Shown here: positions 15,562-24,433 of the stretch, in pieces
How the letters are laid out: each line of letters opens with the position of its first letter
Position numbering within the stretch: the stretch's first letter is position 1
NCBI RefSeq assembly: GCF_004005865.1
Contig: NZ_SACN01000001.1
Coordinates: forward strand, 2,108,001 to 2,172,000
DNA from: Sphingomonas crocodyli
GTDB lineage: Bacteria; Pseudomonadota; Alphaproteobacteria; Sphingomonadales; Sphingomonadaceae
Direction of reading: 5' to 3'
Length of the DNA stretch: 64,000 bases
Notes under the pieces: model-generated
Database searches by the model: none
Seen by the model: the letters and a program-made list of their open reading frames with translations, nothing else
What the model was told of the DNA's origin: nothing
Position numbers and translations under genes: made by a program

Positions 15562-16770
15562 TTATTCACCCAGCCAGCGCGCAAGCACCTCCTTCGTGTC
15601 CTGCCCGATCGTGCGCGGGGCGGGGCGGCGGACGGTCGACGGGGTCCGCGAAAGCTTGGGGAAGGGGGCCTGCATCTGCGTCGGCCCCAGCTCAGGATCG
15701 TCGACCGTTATGATCGCCTCGCGCGCCGCAAAATGCGGGTCGGCGAGCATATCCTCGGCATCGAACACGCGCCCCGCAGGCACGCCATGTTCGATCATCG
15801 CGTCCTCGACCTGCTGGACGGTGTGTTGCGAGGTCCATGCCTCGACGAGCGCGTCGAGCTCCTCCTGATGCTTGCCGCGCGCGATATGGGTGGCGTAGCG
15901 GGCGTCGGTCGCCAGTTCGGGCCGCCCCATCGCCTCGCACAGCCGGCCGAACACGGTGTCCTGATTGGCGCCGATTAGATAGTCGCCATCCTTGCACTTA
16001 TAGACGTTGGACGGCGCGATGCCGGGCAGCTTCGATCCCGTGCGGTTGCGCTTGTGGCCGGCCACAGCCCATTCGGGCACCAGCCCTTCCATCACCTGCA
16101 GGACCGCCTCGTACAGCGCCGAATCGACGACTTGTCCCTTGCCGGTGCGCGCCCGCGCCTGAAGTGCGGCCAGCGCCCCCATGCAGCCATAGGTCGCCGC
16201 CAGCGTATCGCCGATCGACACGCCCATCCGGCTCGGCGCCCGATCGGGTTCGCCGACGATCGCGCGCCATCCACCCATCGCCTCGCCGATCCCGCCAAAG
16301 CCTGCGCGGGTCGAATAGGGGCCGGTCTGGCCATAGCCGGAGACGCGGACGATGATCAGGCCGGGATTTTCGGCCATCAGGTTTTCGGGCGACATGCCCC
16401 ATTTCTCGATCGTACCGGGGCGGAAATTCTCGATCAGGATATCCGCCTTGGCGATCAGCCGGCGGACCATCGCCTGCCCCTCGGTTGAGCGCAGATCGGC
16501 CGCGACCGAATATTTGTTGCGCGCGATCACGCGCCACCATGTCGGCGTTGATCCCTGACCCCAATGGCGCATTGGATCGCCCTGTTCGGGTGGTTCGATC
16601 TTCACGACTTCGGCGCCCATGTCGCCGAGCAGCTGTCCGCAGAACGGGCCGGCGATCAGCTGGCCCATTTCGACGACACGGATCCCTTCCAGGGCGCCTG
16701 CGGTGGCGCCGGGGGCGGCGAATGACTCGTCGGACAGTGTTCCTCTCCTGCTTGATGCTCTTTGCAGCAT
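15562..16770 (-). CDS. CaiB/BaiF-type class III CoA transferase
   Basis: About 402 residues from the ATG at 16770. A CTG at 16737 has an excellent AGGAGAGG four bases upstream and gives the more usual length, so the true start may be that CTG. The family is shown by GIRVVEMGQLIAGPFCGQLLGD, KIEPPEQGDPMR, ENFRPGTIEKWG and VSGYGQTGPYS. The catalytic Asp is in SIGDTLAATYG (Asp188 from the ATG). It lacks the racemase histidine seen in the gene at 23332, so it should move CoA between acids. It lies 57 bases after the MaoC gene, in the same direction, and may supply or recycle the CoA ester of the minus-strand operon. Confidence 0.9.
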   Translation of the reverse strand: MLQRASSRRGTLSDESFAAPGATAGALEGIRVVEMGQLIAGPFCGQLLGDMGAEVVKIEPPEQGDPMRHWGQGSTPTWWRVIARNKYSVAADLRSTEGQAMVRRLIAKADILIENFRPGTIEKWGMSPENLMAENPGLIIVRVSGYGQTGPYSTRAGFGGIGEAMGGWRAIVGEPDRAPSRMGVSIGDTLAATYGCMGALAALQARARTGKGQVVDSALYEAVLQVMEGLVPEWAVAGHKRNRTGSKLPGIAPSNVYKCKDGDYLIGANQDTVFGRLCEAMGRPELATDARYATHIARGKHQEELDALVEAWTSQHTVQQVEDAMIEHGVPAGRVFDAEDMLADPHFAAREAIITVDDPELGPTQMQAPFPKLSRTPSTVRRPAPRTIGQDTKEVLARWLGE

Positions 16771-16827
16771 TCTTGCCGGTTTAGAGCGGCCAGCACAAGA
16801 GATTGAATGCAATTATCCGCGATGGCG

Positions 16828-17679
16828 TCAAAGCCCGGTCAGATCGAACACCCCGTCATCGACCACCTTCCGGCCGTCCAACCCCCGAACGGTAAAGGCT
16901 CCACTGTCCCAAATATCGATGATGAGGCCTTCGCCCGGATAAGCGGGAGAGGTGAATCGCATACCGATCCGGCTGAGCTTATGTGGATCGTGATTGCATA
17001 TCATCGTAACGATCTGCCGCGTGGCGAAGCCGAACGTGCCCATGCCGTGCATGATCGGCCGCGCAAAGCCGCCGCGGGCTGCGACATCCGGGTCGCTGTG
17101 CAATGGGTTTAGATCGCCGTTGAGGCGGTAGAGCAGGGCGGCATTGTCGGGCAACGCGAAGGCGATCGATCGATCGGGCGCGCTTTCGGGCACACGCCGA
17201 CGCGGCGGGATCGCGCCGGGCGTGGCTGCGAAGCCGCCTTCGGAGCGCAGCAATACCGTCTGGGTGAGGCGGGCGAAGCTGGTGCCGTTGCACGTCAGGA
17301 TGCGCTCGTGCGGGACGAGGACGCCGCGGCCCTCGCCACGATCGATCACGTCCAAAACCTCGGTCCGCCCCTCGATCTCGCCTTCCACCGGCACCGGCCC
17401 CAGCACCTCGATCAACTGATCGAGGTGGAGCATGCGCGGCATGTCGACCTCCAGCTCGGGATGCGAGATCCAGGATCCCGGATAACCCAGCACCAGCGGC
17501 ATCGATGGCGATGCCCGCAACTCGGGGTGGCTCGGATCGACGAAGGGCAGGGCGGCACGATCCATCGGATCGAGCCCGAAACCGGTGGTCAGCGCATAGA
17601 GCGCGGTATCCTTGCGCGTCAGCGTCTGGCGGATCGTCGGCACCTGCCAGTTGCGCAGCCGTTCGGCGTCGAAGCTCAT
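16828..17679 (-). CDS. MaoC-family hydratase, 2-enoyl-CoA hydratase-2 type
   Basis: 283 residues in the double hot-dog arrangement of eukaryotic-type hydratase 2. The N-terminal half has lost the active site. The C-terminal half carries the hydratase-2 motif YRLNGDLNPLHSDPD with Asp and His (about 184-198) and GGFARPIMHGMGTFG. Such enzymes hydrate trans-2-enoyl-CoA to the (3R)-hydroxyacyl-CoA, the stereochemistry of peroxisomal MFP-2. The start overlaps the thiolase stop by four bases. A matching SDR is in the divergent operon at 21442. The match to hydratase 2 is strong; chain length of the substrate is unknown. Confidence 0.9.
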   Translation of the reverse strand: MSFDAERLRNWQVPTIRQTLTRKDTALYALTTGFGLDPMDRAALPFVDPSHPELRASPSMPLVLGYPGSWISHPELEVDMPRMLHLDQLIEVLGPVPVEGEIEGRTEVLDVIDRGEGRGVLVPHERILTCNGTSFARLTQTVLLRSEGGFAATPGAIPPRRRVPESAPDRSIAFALPDNAALLYRLNGDLNPLHSDPDVAARGGFARPIMHGMGTFGFATRQIVTMICNHDPHKLSRIGMRFTSPAYPGEGLIIDIWDSGAFTVRGLDGRKVVDDGVFDLTGL

Positions 17680-18920
17680 GCTGCGGCGCTTTCCAGCATG
17701 GTCACGACGCAGGCGGCCTCCTCGATGCCGTGGAAACCGCCGCCATTTTCGGCCAGCGCCAGCCGGGCGCCCTCGACCTGCCGTTCGCCGGCTTCGCCGC
17801 GCAACTGGGTGACGAGTTCGACGATCTGGATCGCGCCGGTCGCGCCGATCGGATGCCCCTTCGACAAAAGGCCGCCCGACACGTTAATCGGCAGCCGCCC
17901 GCCCAGCGCGGTCGCGCCGCTTTCCGCCATCGGCCCGCCTTCGCCATAGGCGCAGAAGCCGACATTTTCGGCGTGGAGGATTTCGGCGATGGCCGATGCG
18001 TCGTGCAGTTCGGCGACATCGATCGCCTCCGGCCCGATGCCGGCGCGCTCGTAGCAGGCGGTGGCGGCGACGCGGGTCAGGTGCTGGTCATAATCTTCGG
18101 CCGCGCGGTTGCTCGAACTGCTGACGCCCATGCCGCGGATCCGCACCGCGCGGCGGCGTTCGATCTTCGCCAGCGCCGAATCCGCCGCGATGATCAGCGC
18201 GCCTGCGCCGTCGCTCATCGGGGCGCACATTGCGCGGGTCAGCGGCCAGATGATCAATTTGTCGGTCAGCACCGCATCCACCGTCATCGGGAAACGATAT
18301 TGGGCGATCGGGTTCAGCACCGAATGATTGTGGTTCTTGGCCGCGACGGTCGCGATCTGGCGTTGCGTGGTACCGAAACGATCCATGTGGAAGCGCGCCT
18401 GCGCGGCGTAGATGTCCATGAAAACCGATCGTTCGGCGGCGCCCTCGCGAAACTCCTCCGGTACAGGCATGGCGGCGCCCATCGCGATCAAGCGGGTGAT
18501 ATGCTCGTCGGCGAGATCGCGGTCCCAGCTGCCCTTGAACGCTTCGAACATCGCGTCGCGCTTGTCGGGATAATTCATCTTCTCCGCGCCGACGACCAGC
18601 GCGATTTCGACCAGCCCGGCCTTCACGGCGGCATAGGCCTGAAACAGCCCCGAACTCGAACTCGCACAGGCATTGTCGGTGTTGAAGATGGGGATATTCT
18701 CGAACCCATAAGCGCGCAGAGATGCCTGGCCGCGCACGCCATGCTGCCCCTCCAGCGCGCCTTGTCGCGTGTTACAGAACCAGGCGGCGCCGATCGCCGA
18801 TTTGTCGAGCCCGGCATCGGCAAGCGCCGCATCGACCGCCAGCGCGGTCAGTTGCTTCACGCTCTTGTCGAGATGCTTGCCAAGCGGCGTCGCGCCAATG
18901 CCGACGATATGGACGTCCAT
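17676..18920 (-). CDS. SCP-x-type thiolase (lipid-transfer-protein-like)
   Basis: 414 residues. The nucleophile loop DNACASSSSG puts Cys at 85; VAELHDASA (about 305-313) and LLSKGHPIGATGA (about 360-372) provide the two His positions of the SCP-x branch, whose C-terminus reads ENGGGFHG instead of the CxGGG of ordinary thiolases. This branch cleaves 3-oxoacyl-CoA with alpha-methyl or sterol side chains. The cysteine argues for a thiolase instead of a retro-aldol Ltp2-type enzyme, and no DUF35 partner is present. It starts the minus-strand operon, 17 bases from the IclR operator-like site at 18937-18953. Confidence 0.92.
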   Translation of the reverse strand: MDVHIVGIGATPLGKHLDKSVKQLTALAVDAALADAGLDKSAIGAAWFCNTRQGALEGQHGVRGQASLRAYGFENIPIFNTDNACASSSSGLFQAYAAVKAGLVEIALVVGAEKMNYPDKRDAMFEAFKGSWDRDLADEHITRLIAMGAAMPVPEEFREGAAERSVFMDIYAAQARFHMDRFGTTQRQIATVAAKNHNHSVLNPIAQYRFPMTVDAVLTDKLIIWPLTRAMCAPMSDGAGALIIAADSALAKIERRRAVRIRGMGVSSSSNRAAEDYDQHLTRVAATACYERAGIGPEAIDVAELHDASAIAEILHAENVGFCAYGEGGPMAESGATALGGRLPINVSGGLLSKGHPIGATGAIQIVELVTQLRGEAGERQVEGARLALAENGGGFHGIEEAACVVTMLESAAA

Positions 18921-18936
18921 GATCTTTCCCGGAGTC

Positions 18937-18976
18937 GTTAACGAACCGGTTAAAGCATCATGTGAAAATCATTTTC
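18937..18976. promoter_or_regulatory. Operator pair left of the IclR gene
   Basis: GTTAACGAACCGGTTAA (18937-18953) and the perfect palindrome GAAAATCATTTTC (18964-18976) are separated by ten bases. The same two elements recur at 19849-19883 beyond the other end of the IclR gene. The first dyad is 17 bases before the thiolase start; the second sits against the IclR stop at 18978. Confidence 0.65.
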
Positions 18977-18977
18977 G

Positions 18978-19781
18978 TCAAGTGTCGCCGAGTTGCGCCT
19001 TGATCCGCCCGGTGATCGCCAGGAGGCGCGGCGCGAGATCGTCGCGTAGGCTCGCCTCGGTGAGCATATAAGCGGGGCCGCCTAGGTTGATCGCATAGAC
19101 CGTCCCGGTCGCCGGATCGGTCAGCGGGGCGGCGATGCCGTGAATGTCCTTCTGCCAATCGCCCAGGCTGATGCAGTAACCGCGAGCGGCAATGTCGCGG
19201 GCGGCCTGCTCGATCCCCGTCATGATCATCCGCCATTCGTCGCCGTAGCGCGGGCGCAAGGCGTCGAGTAGCGTGGTCCTTTCGGGTTCGGGCGCTGCGG
19301 CCAGCCAGGCGCGGCCCATCGCGCTTGTCGGGATCGGGATGCGCGATCCGGCGCGCAGGCGCAGGCCGATCAGCGCCTCGCCCTCGAACGTGTCGACATA
19401 GACCATCATTTCGCCGTCGCGCGTGCCAAGACCCACGTTGAAATGGGCATCCTGCGCCAGTGCGTCCATTTCCGGACGGGCGAGCCGGCGGACGCTCAGC
19501 CCGCGCAGGATCGTGGCGGAAAGGCCCGCGGCGCGCGGCCCGACGGTGTAGAGCCGTTCGCGCTGCAGGAACTGCAGATAGCCCAGCGAATAGAGGGTTA
19601 GTGTAAGCCGCGATACTGTCGGTGCGGGCAGGCCGGTGAGCGCCGCGATCTCGCTATTGCCGATCGGCTTGCCGGCGCGGGCGCAGGCGTCGAGCACCTC
19701 CATGCCGCGAGCGAGCGCGGTCACGAACTGGCTGTCGTCGGTCGATGGGGCGCTCTCGCCCGGATTTCGGTTTTGCCGCAT
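18978..19781 (-). CDS. IclR-family transcriptional regulator
   Basis: 267 residues. The N-terminal helix-turn-helix includes KPIGNSEIAALTGLPAPTVSRL (recognition helix LPAPTVSRLTLTLYSLG, about 52-68), and the C-terminal GAF-like effector domain spans about 95-265 with GMGRAWLA-like SAMGRAWLAA and GYCISLGDWQKDIHGIAAP, the usual IclR signature segments. IclR proteins respond to small acids or CoA pathway products and act as repressors or activators. The gene sits between the thiolase operon (minus) and the CoA-ligase operon (plus), with near-identical operator elements at both its ends, so it probably controls both. Spacing from the weak GGAAAGGA site to the ATG is long. Confidence 0.92.
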   Translation of the reverse strand: MRQNRNPGESAPSTDDSQFVTALARGMEVLDACARAGKPIGNSEIAALTGLPAPTVSRLTLTLYSLGYLQFLQRERLYTVGPRAAGLSATILRGLSVRRLARPEMDALAQDAHFNVGLGTRDGEMMVYVDTFEGEALIGLRLRAGSRIPIPTSAMGRAWLAAAPEPERTTLLDALRPRYGDEWRMIMTGIEQAARDIAARGYCISLGDWQKDIHGIAAPLTDPATGTVYAINLGGPAYMLTEASLRDDLAPRLLAITGRIKAQLGDT

Positions 19782-19848
19782 CGGGGCGCAGATCCTTTCC
19801 GCACCATCCTTGCATCCGTACCACGCGGTATCAAGCTCCGCCTTATGC

Positions 19849-19883
19849 GAAAATCATTTTCATTATTTAACGAATCGGTTTAA
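19849..19883. promoter_or_regulatory. Operator pair right of the IclR gene
   Basis: GAAAATCATTTTC (19849-19861), identical to 18964-18976, is followed five bases later by TTAACGAATCGGTTTAA (19867-19883), which differs from the left copy at two or three places. The element ends 24 bases before the CoA-ligase start at 19908. Confidence 0.65.
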
Positions 19884-19907
19884 CCGGGCGATGAAAAGGG
19901 AGAGAGC

Positions 19908-21428
19908 ATGATCGCGCCTGACCTGACAATCCTTACTGACGATGCGCAGCGCACGGCCGGCGAACTCGCCGATCGGGTCGCGCGCGCTGCTTCCGGCATT
20001 GCGGCCCGTGGGATCGGGGCGGGCGATTGCGTGGCTCTGCCGATGCGCAACGACATCGCATTCATCGAAGCGAGCCTCGCCTGCCGTCGTCTGGGGGCCT
20101 ATTGCGTGCCGATCAACTGGCACAGCTCGCCCGAAGAGGTGCGCTACATCGTCGCGGATTGCGGGGCGACCCTGCTGATCGGCCATGCCGACCTGCTCGT
20201 TGCGGCGGGCGCCACCGGCATCGACACGATCGGCGTCGCCGTCGCGCCCGCTATCGCCAAGGCTTATCGCGTCGCGGATCCGGCGCTGCCCGCGGATGTC
20301 GAGGCGTGGGACGATTTCATCGCGGGGCAAGCGCTTTATGCCGGTCCGCCCGCGCCGCAGACCGAAGCATTGATCTACACGTCGGGCACCACCGGGCACC
20401 CCAAGGGTGTGCAACGCCGCCCGGCCACGCCCGAACAGGCGGTCGCCAACGATCATATGCGGCAGGTGGTGTTCCGGATGGGGAAGGGCGTGCGCGCCCT
20501 GGTGCCCGCGCCGCTCTATCACAACGCCCCCAATCTGGTCGCGCACCGGGCGGCGGCGCTCGGCGAGTTGCTGGTGCTGCCGGCGCGGTTCGATGCGCAG
20601 GGCCTGCTGGCCGACATCGCGCGCCATCGCATCACGCACGTTTATGCAGTCCCGGCGATGTTCAAGCGCATGCTGGCGCTGCCCGAGGAGGTTCGGGCGG
20701 CTTACGACCTGTCGTCGCTGCAGGTGATCCTGCATGCCGGCGGCCCCTGCGCGCCCGCGCTCAAGCAGGCGATGATCGACTGGCTGGGGCCGGTGATCGA
20801 GGAATATTACGGATCGACCGAGGCGGGGCCGATCACGCGGGTATCGAGCGAGGAATGGCTCGCGCGCCCCGGCACCGTCGGCCGCGCGATCGAGGGGATG
20901 GACCTGCATATCGTCACCGACGATGGTGGCGATGCCGCCCCCGGCGAGATTGGCGAGATCATGACCCGCAGCGCCCATTTCCCCGACTTCACTTATCTGA
21001 ACCGCGGCGCAGAGCGCAGCGCGCTCGATCGCAACGGCCTGCTGGCGTCGGGCGATCTGGGCTATGTCGAAGACGGTTGGCTGTTCCTGTGCGATCGCAA
21101 GCGCGACATGGTCGTGTCGGGCGGGGTCAATATCTATCCGGCCGAGATCGAGGCTGCGTTGCTCGCGGTGCCGGGCGTTGCCGATTGCGCGGTCTTCGGC
21201 ATTCCTGACGAGGAATATAGCGAGGCGCTGCTCGCCATCGTCCAGCCTGATCCGGGCGCTGAGCTGACAGGCGCTAGCGTGCAGCAGGCGCTGCGGGATC
21301 GGATCGCGGGCTACAAGATACCCCGGCAAATCGAGTTTCGCGAAAGCCTGCCGCGTGAAGAGACGGGCAAGATCAAGAAGCGCCTGTTGCGTGAGCCTTA
21401 TTGGGCCGCGGCCGGCCGTCGTATCTGA
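19908..21428 (+). CDS. AMP-forming acyl-CoA ligase
   Basis: 506 residues. YTSGTTGHPKGV at 157-168 is the AMP-binding loop, YYGSTEAGPI (about 300-309) the adenylate motif, LASGDLGYVEDGWLF and DMVVSGGVNIYPAEIE the hinge region, and EETGKIKKRL the catalytic-lysine loop. It activates the free acid for the branched-chain module. GGGAGAGAG precedes the ATG. First gene of a six-gene plus-strand operon (19908-27563) with gaps of at most 13 bases, controlled from the IclR intergenic region. Closest in layout to FadD3/FadD17-like or fatty-acid ligases of sterol and terpenoid loci; the substrate is not determined. Confidence 0.92.
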   Translation: MIAPDLTILTDDAQRTAGELADRVARAASGIAARGIGAGDCVALPMRNDIAFIEASLACRRLGAYCVPINWHSSPEEVRYIVADCGATLLIGHADLLVAAGATGIDTIGVAVAPAIAKAYRVADPALPADVEAWDDFIAGQALYAGPPAPQTEALIYTSGTTGHPKGVQRRPATPEQAVANDHMRQVVFRMGKGVRALVPAPLYHNAPNLVAHRAAALGELLVLPARFDAQGLLADIARHRITHVYAVPAMFKRMLALPEEVRAAYDLSSLQVILHAGGPCAPALKQAMIDWLGPVIEEYYGSTEAGPITRVSSEEWLARPGTVGRAIEGMDLHIVTDDGGDAAPGEIGEIMTRSAHFPDFTYLNRGAERSALDRNGLLASGDLGYVEDGWLFLCDRKRDMVVSGGVNIYPAEIEAALLAVPGVADCAVFGIPDEEYSEALLAIVQPDPGAELTGASVQQALRDRIAGYKIPRQIEFRESLPREETGKIKKRLLREPYWAAAGRRI

Positions 21429-21441
21429 AAGGGAAGCAAGA

Positions 21442-22188
21442 GTGGATCTGGGAATTACCGGCCGGGCGGCCATCGTGACGGGTGCGGGCAGCGGGATCGG
21501 CGCGGCGGTCGCGGCGCGGCTCGCAGCCGAAGGCGCTCTGGTGCTGCTGGCCGACGTCAATGAAGGCGGACTGGCCGAACAGGCGGGCGCGATCCGCGCC
21601 GCGGGCGGCACATGCGATACGATCATCGCCGATGTCACCAATGCCGAACAGGTCGCCGCGATGATCGATCGTAGCGTGTCGGCATTCGGCGGGGTCGGCA
21701 TCCTCGTCAACAATGCCGGCTTCACCCGCGACAAGCGGATCACCAAGATGGATGAGAACGATTGGGACGCGGTGGTCGACGTGGTGCTGAAGGGCGCGTT
21801 CCTGTGCACCCGCGCTGCGATCCCGCCGATGGCGGATGCGAAGTGGGGCCGCATCGTCAACATCTCGTCACGCGCGCATCTCGGCAATCCGGGGCAGGCC
21901 AATTATTCGGCCGCCAAGGCCGGGCTGCTGGGCTTCACCCGCGCGATGTCGATGGAAAATGGCCGTAACGGCATCACCGTCAATTCGGTCGCGCCCGGCC
22001 TTGTCGAGACGGCGGCGGTGACGAGCCTGCCGCATTTCCCGTCGATCCAGGAAAATGCAGCGAAGACCACCCCGGTCGGCCGGATGGGCAAGGTGGAGGA
22101 TATCGCCGACGCGGTCGCTTTCCTCGCGTCCGATCTGGCCGGCTATATCAGCGGCGCGCTGCTCCACGTCACGGGTGGGCGCTACTGA
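21442..22188 (+). CDS. SDR-family 3-hydroxyacyl-CoA dehydrogenase-like protein
   Basis: 248 residues from a GTG at 21442 behind GGGAAG; an in-frame ATG far upstream lies within the ligase gene. Motifs: TGAGSGIG (about 13-20), the acidic residue of LADVNEGG, NNAG in ILVNNAGFTRDK, Ser in IVNISSRA and the Tyr/Lys pair in ANYSAAK. The sequence reads like FabG-type and MFP-2-type SDR domains. Next to a hydratase-2 (opposite operon) and SCP-x thiolase it would be the (3R)-hydroxyacyl-CoA dehydrogenase, so the split genes together equal the domains of mammalian HSD17B4. It overlaps the next gene by one base (TGATG). Confidence 0.9.
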   Translation: MDLGITGRAAIVTGAGSGIGAAVAARLAAEGALVLLADVNEGGLAEQAGAIRAAGGTCDTIIADVTNAEQVAAMIDRSVSAFGGVGILVNNAGFTRDKRITKMDENDWDAVVDVVLKGAFLCTRAAIPPMADAKWGRIVNISSRAHLGNPGQANYSAAKAGLLGFTRAMSMENGRNGITVNSVAPGLVETAAVTSLPHFPSIQENAAKTTPVGRMGKVEDIADAVAFLASDLAGYISGALLHVTGGRY

Positions 22189-23342
22189 TGGCGCTCGATA
22201 CCGACACGATGACGGCGCTGCGCGATGCGGTTCGCCGCTATGTGCGCGAACGGCTCGTCCCGCTTGAAACCTGGGTCGCGGAAAATGATCGCCTGCCCCC
22301 TGATGTCGTGCAGGAAATGCGCGAGATGGGGCTGTTCGGCCTGACCGTGCCCGAGGAGTATGGCGGGCTCGGCCTATCGCTCGCGCAGGAGGTCGAGATC
22401 ATCTTCGAACTGACGTGGGCGTCGCTTGCCTTCCGGTCGATCACCGCAATGAACCTGGGCGTCGGATCGCAGGCGCTGGTGAAGGAAGGCACGGCCGAAC
22501 AGCAGGCCGAATGGCTGCCCCGTATCGCGTCGGGCGAGATCATCACCAGTTTCGCGCTGACCGAGCCGGGATCGGGATCGGACAGCGCTGCGTTGCGGAC
22601 GACGGCGGTGCGCGATGGCGACGACTATGTCCTGAACGGCACGAAGCGGTTCATCAGCAATGCGCCGCATGCCGGCCTGATCACCGTGATCGCGCGGACA
22701 TCGTCCGAAAAGCTGCCCGGCAATGCCCATTTGACGGCGTTTCTCGTGCCCGCGGGCACGCCCGGCCTCGAGATCGCGCCCGCCGATCACAAGATGGGGC
22801 AACAGGGCGCGGCGACCGCCGACGTCATCCTCGACGACGTGCGCGTGCCCGCCAGCGCGATCATTGGAGGCCGGGAAGGGCGAGGTTTCGCGACCGCGAT
22901 GAAGGTGCTCGATCGCGGCCGGGTCGGCGTCGCCGCCGCCTGTATCGGACAGGCGCAGCGACTGATCCAGGAAATGCTCGATTATGGGCAGGATCGCCAA
23001 GCCTTCGGGCAGGCGATCGCCGAATTCCAGCTCGTCCAAGCGATGATGGCCGACAGCATGGCCGAAATGGCGTCTGCCCGCGCCTTGGTGCGCGAGACGG
23101 CGGCGCGCTTCGATGCGGGCGAGCGGATCTCGCGTGAGGCGAGTTGCTGCAAGATGCTTGCGTCCGAAATGGTCGGTCGTGTCGCCGATCGCGCGGTGCA
23201 GATCCACGGCGGCACCGGCTATATCCGGGGCGTTCCGGTCGAGCGGATGTTCCGCGATGTGCGCGTGCTGCGCATCTACGAAGGCACGACGCAGATCCAG
23301 CAACTCGTGATCGCGAAGGACATGCTGCGTCATGGGCTCTGA
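22188..23342 (+). CDS. Acyl-CoA dehydrogenase
   Basis: 384 residues. FAD/acyl motifs: [16 protein letters not shown] (about 121-136), the [10 protein letters not shown] loop, [14 protein letters not shown] and [11 protein letters not shown]. The catalytic base is Glu365 in [10 protein letters not shown], the position used by short/medium-chain and branched-chain enzymes. It makes the 2-enoyl-CoA, passing electrons to ETF. It is translationally coupled on both sides: a one-base overlap with the SDR and 11 bases with the racemase. Direct coupling with an alpha-methylacyl-CoA racemase suggests a dehydrogenase specific for one epimer of 2-methylacyl-CoA. Confidence 0.93.
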   Translation: MALDTDTMTALRDAVRRYVRERLVPLETWVAENDRLPPDVVQEMREMGLFGLTVPEEYGGLGLSLAQEVEIIFELTWASLAFRSITAMNLGVGSQALVKEGTAEQQAEWLPRIASGEIITSFALTEPGSGSDSAALRTTAVRDGDDYVLNGTKRFISNAPHAGLITVIARTSSEKLPGNAHLTAFLVPAGTPGLEIAPADHKMGQQGAATADVILDDVRVPASAIIGGREGRGFATAMKVLDRGRVGVAAACIGQAQRLIQEMLDYGQDRQAFGQAIAEFQLVQAMMADSMAEMASARALVRETAARFDAGERISREASCCKMLASEMVGRVADRAVQIHGGTGYIRGVPVERMFRDVRVLRIYEGTTQIQQLVIAKDMLRHGL

Positions 23343-24423
23343 ACCGAAAGGCGCGCTGGCCGGCCTGCGCATCGTCGAGATGGCGGGGATCGGCCCCGGC
23401 CCCTTCTGCGGGATGATGCTCGCCGATCATGGCGCGGAGGTGATCCGGGTGGAGCGGCCGGGCGCCGTGATCGAGCATCGCGATCCGCTGCTGCGGTCGC
23501 GCGTGTCGGTGGCCCTTGATCTCAAGGATCCGGCCGATCTTGCGCGGCTGATCGATCTGGTGAAGGGGGCGGACGGGCTGATCGAGGGCTATCGCCCCGG
23601 CGTGATGGAGCGCCTCGGCCTTGGCCCCGACGTGCTGCTCGCCGCCAATCCGAAGCTGGTTTACGGCCGCATGACCGGGTGGGGACAGACCGGGCCTTAT
23701 GCGCCCGCCGCAGGCCACGACATCAACTATGTCGCGCTCAGCGGCCTGCTTCACACGATCGGTCGCGCCGACGTGCCGCCTGTCCCCGCGGGCAATTATG
23801 TCGGCGACTTCGGAGGCGGGGGCATGATGCTCGCCTTCGGGATGGTCACGGCCTTGCTGGCGGTGCAGCGCGGCGGGCCGGGACAGGTGATCGACTGCGC
23901 GATGTGGGAAGGCGCGGCGTTGCTCGGCACGATGATCTACGGCTTCGTTCAGAATGGCCGCTGGGTCGACAAGCGCGAGGCCAATTTCCTCGATGGCGCC
24001 GCCCACTTCTACGACAGCTACGAATGCGCCGACGGGCGCTACGTCGCGATCGGCGCGATCGAGCCGCAATTCTATGCGCTGCTGCGCGAGAAGCTGGGCA
24101 TCGCCGACGATCCCGATTTCGATCCGCAGGACGATGAGGCGGGCTGGCCGCGGCTGAGCGAGAGGATCGCCGCGATCTTCAAGACCAAGACGCGCGATGA
24201 GTGGTGCGATCTGCTCGAATATGGCGACGCCTGCTTCGCGCCGATCCTGTCGCTGAGCGAGGCCCCGCAGCACCCGCATGCCAAGGCGCGCGATGCCTTT
24301 ATCGAGATCGATGGCGTGGTGCAGCCTGCGCCTGGCCCGCGCTTCTCGGCGACTCCGGCGCCGGCGCCGCGCGCCTATCCCGGCAACGGCGCGGATACGA
24401 AGTCGGTGTTCAACGACAAATAG
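23332..24423 (+). CDS. Alpha-methylacyl-CoA racemase
   Basis: 363 residues, CaiB/BaiF fold. Unlike plain CoA transferases it carries the racemase pair: His129 in [13 protein letters not shown] and Asp159 in [10 protein letters not shown], 30 residues apart as in the mycobacterial enzyme (His126/Asp156). It also has the racemase signature [13 protein letters not shown] near 244, where the Glu is a further active-site residue. It interconverts (2R)- and (2S)-2-methylacyl-CoA so that a stereospecific dehydrogenase can act. This is the best clue to the substrate class of the operon: alpha-methyl-branched acids such as isoprenoid, sterol or bile-acid side chains. Overlaps the dehydrogenase gene by 11 bases. 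Confidence 0.9.
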   Translation: MGSEPKGALAGLRIVEMAGIGPGPFCGMMLADHGAEVIRVERPGAVIEHRDPLLRSRVSVALDLKDPADLARLIDLVKGADGLIEGYRPGVMERLGLGPDVLLAANPKLVYGRMTGWGQTGPYAPAAGHDINYVALSGLLHTIGRADVPPVPAGNYVGDFGGGGMMLAFGMVTALLAVQRGGPGQVIDCAMWEGAALLGTMIYGFVQNGRWVDKREANFLDGAAHFYDSYECADGRYVAIGAIEPQFYALLREKLGIADDPDFDPQDDEAGWPRLSERIAAIFKTKTRDEWCDLLEYGDACFAPILSLSEAPQHPHAKARDAFIEIDGVVQPAPGPRFSATPAPAPRAYPGNGADTKSVFNDK

Positions 24424-24433
24424 GGAGGCGGAG

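Noticed and set aside
16828..24423. Ibuprofen-type (ipf) arylpropionate pathway
   Set aside because: That pathway needs a Rieske dioxygenase and a DUF35 partner for the SCP-x-like protein; neither is in the window, and the thiolase keeps its cysteine.
23332..24423. Plain CoA transferase, as for the gene at 15562
   Set aside because: The His129/Asp159 pair and the GAIEPQFY block are racemase features that the gene at 15562 lacks.
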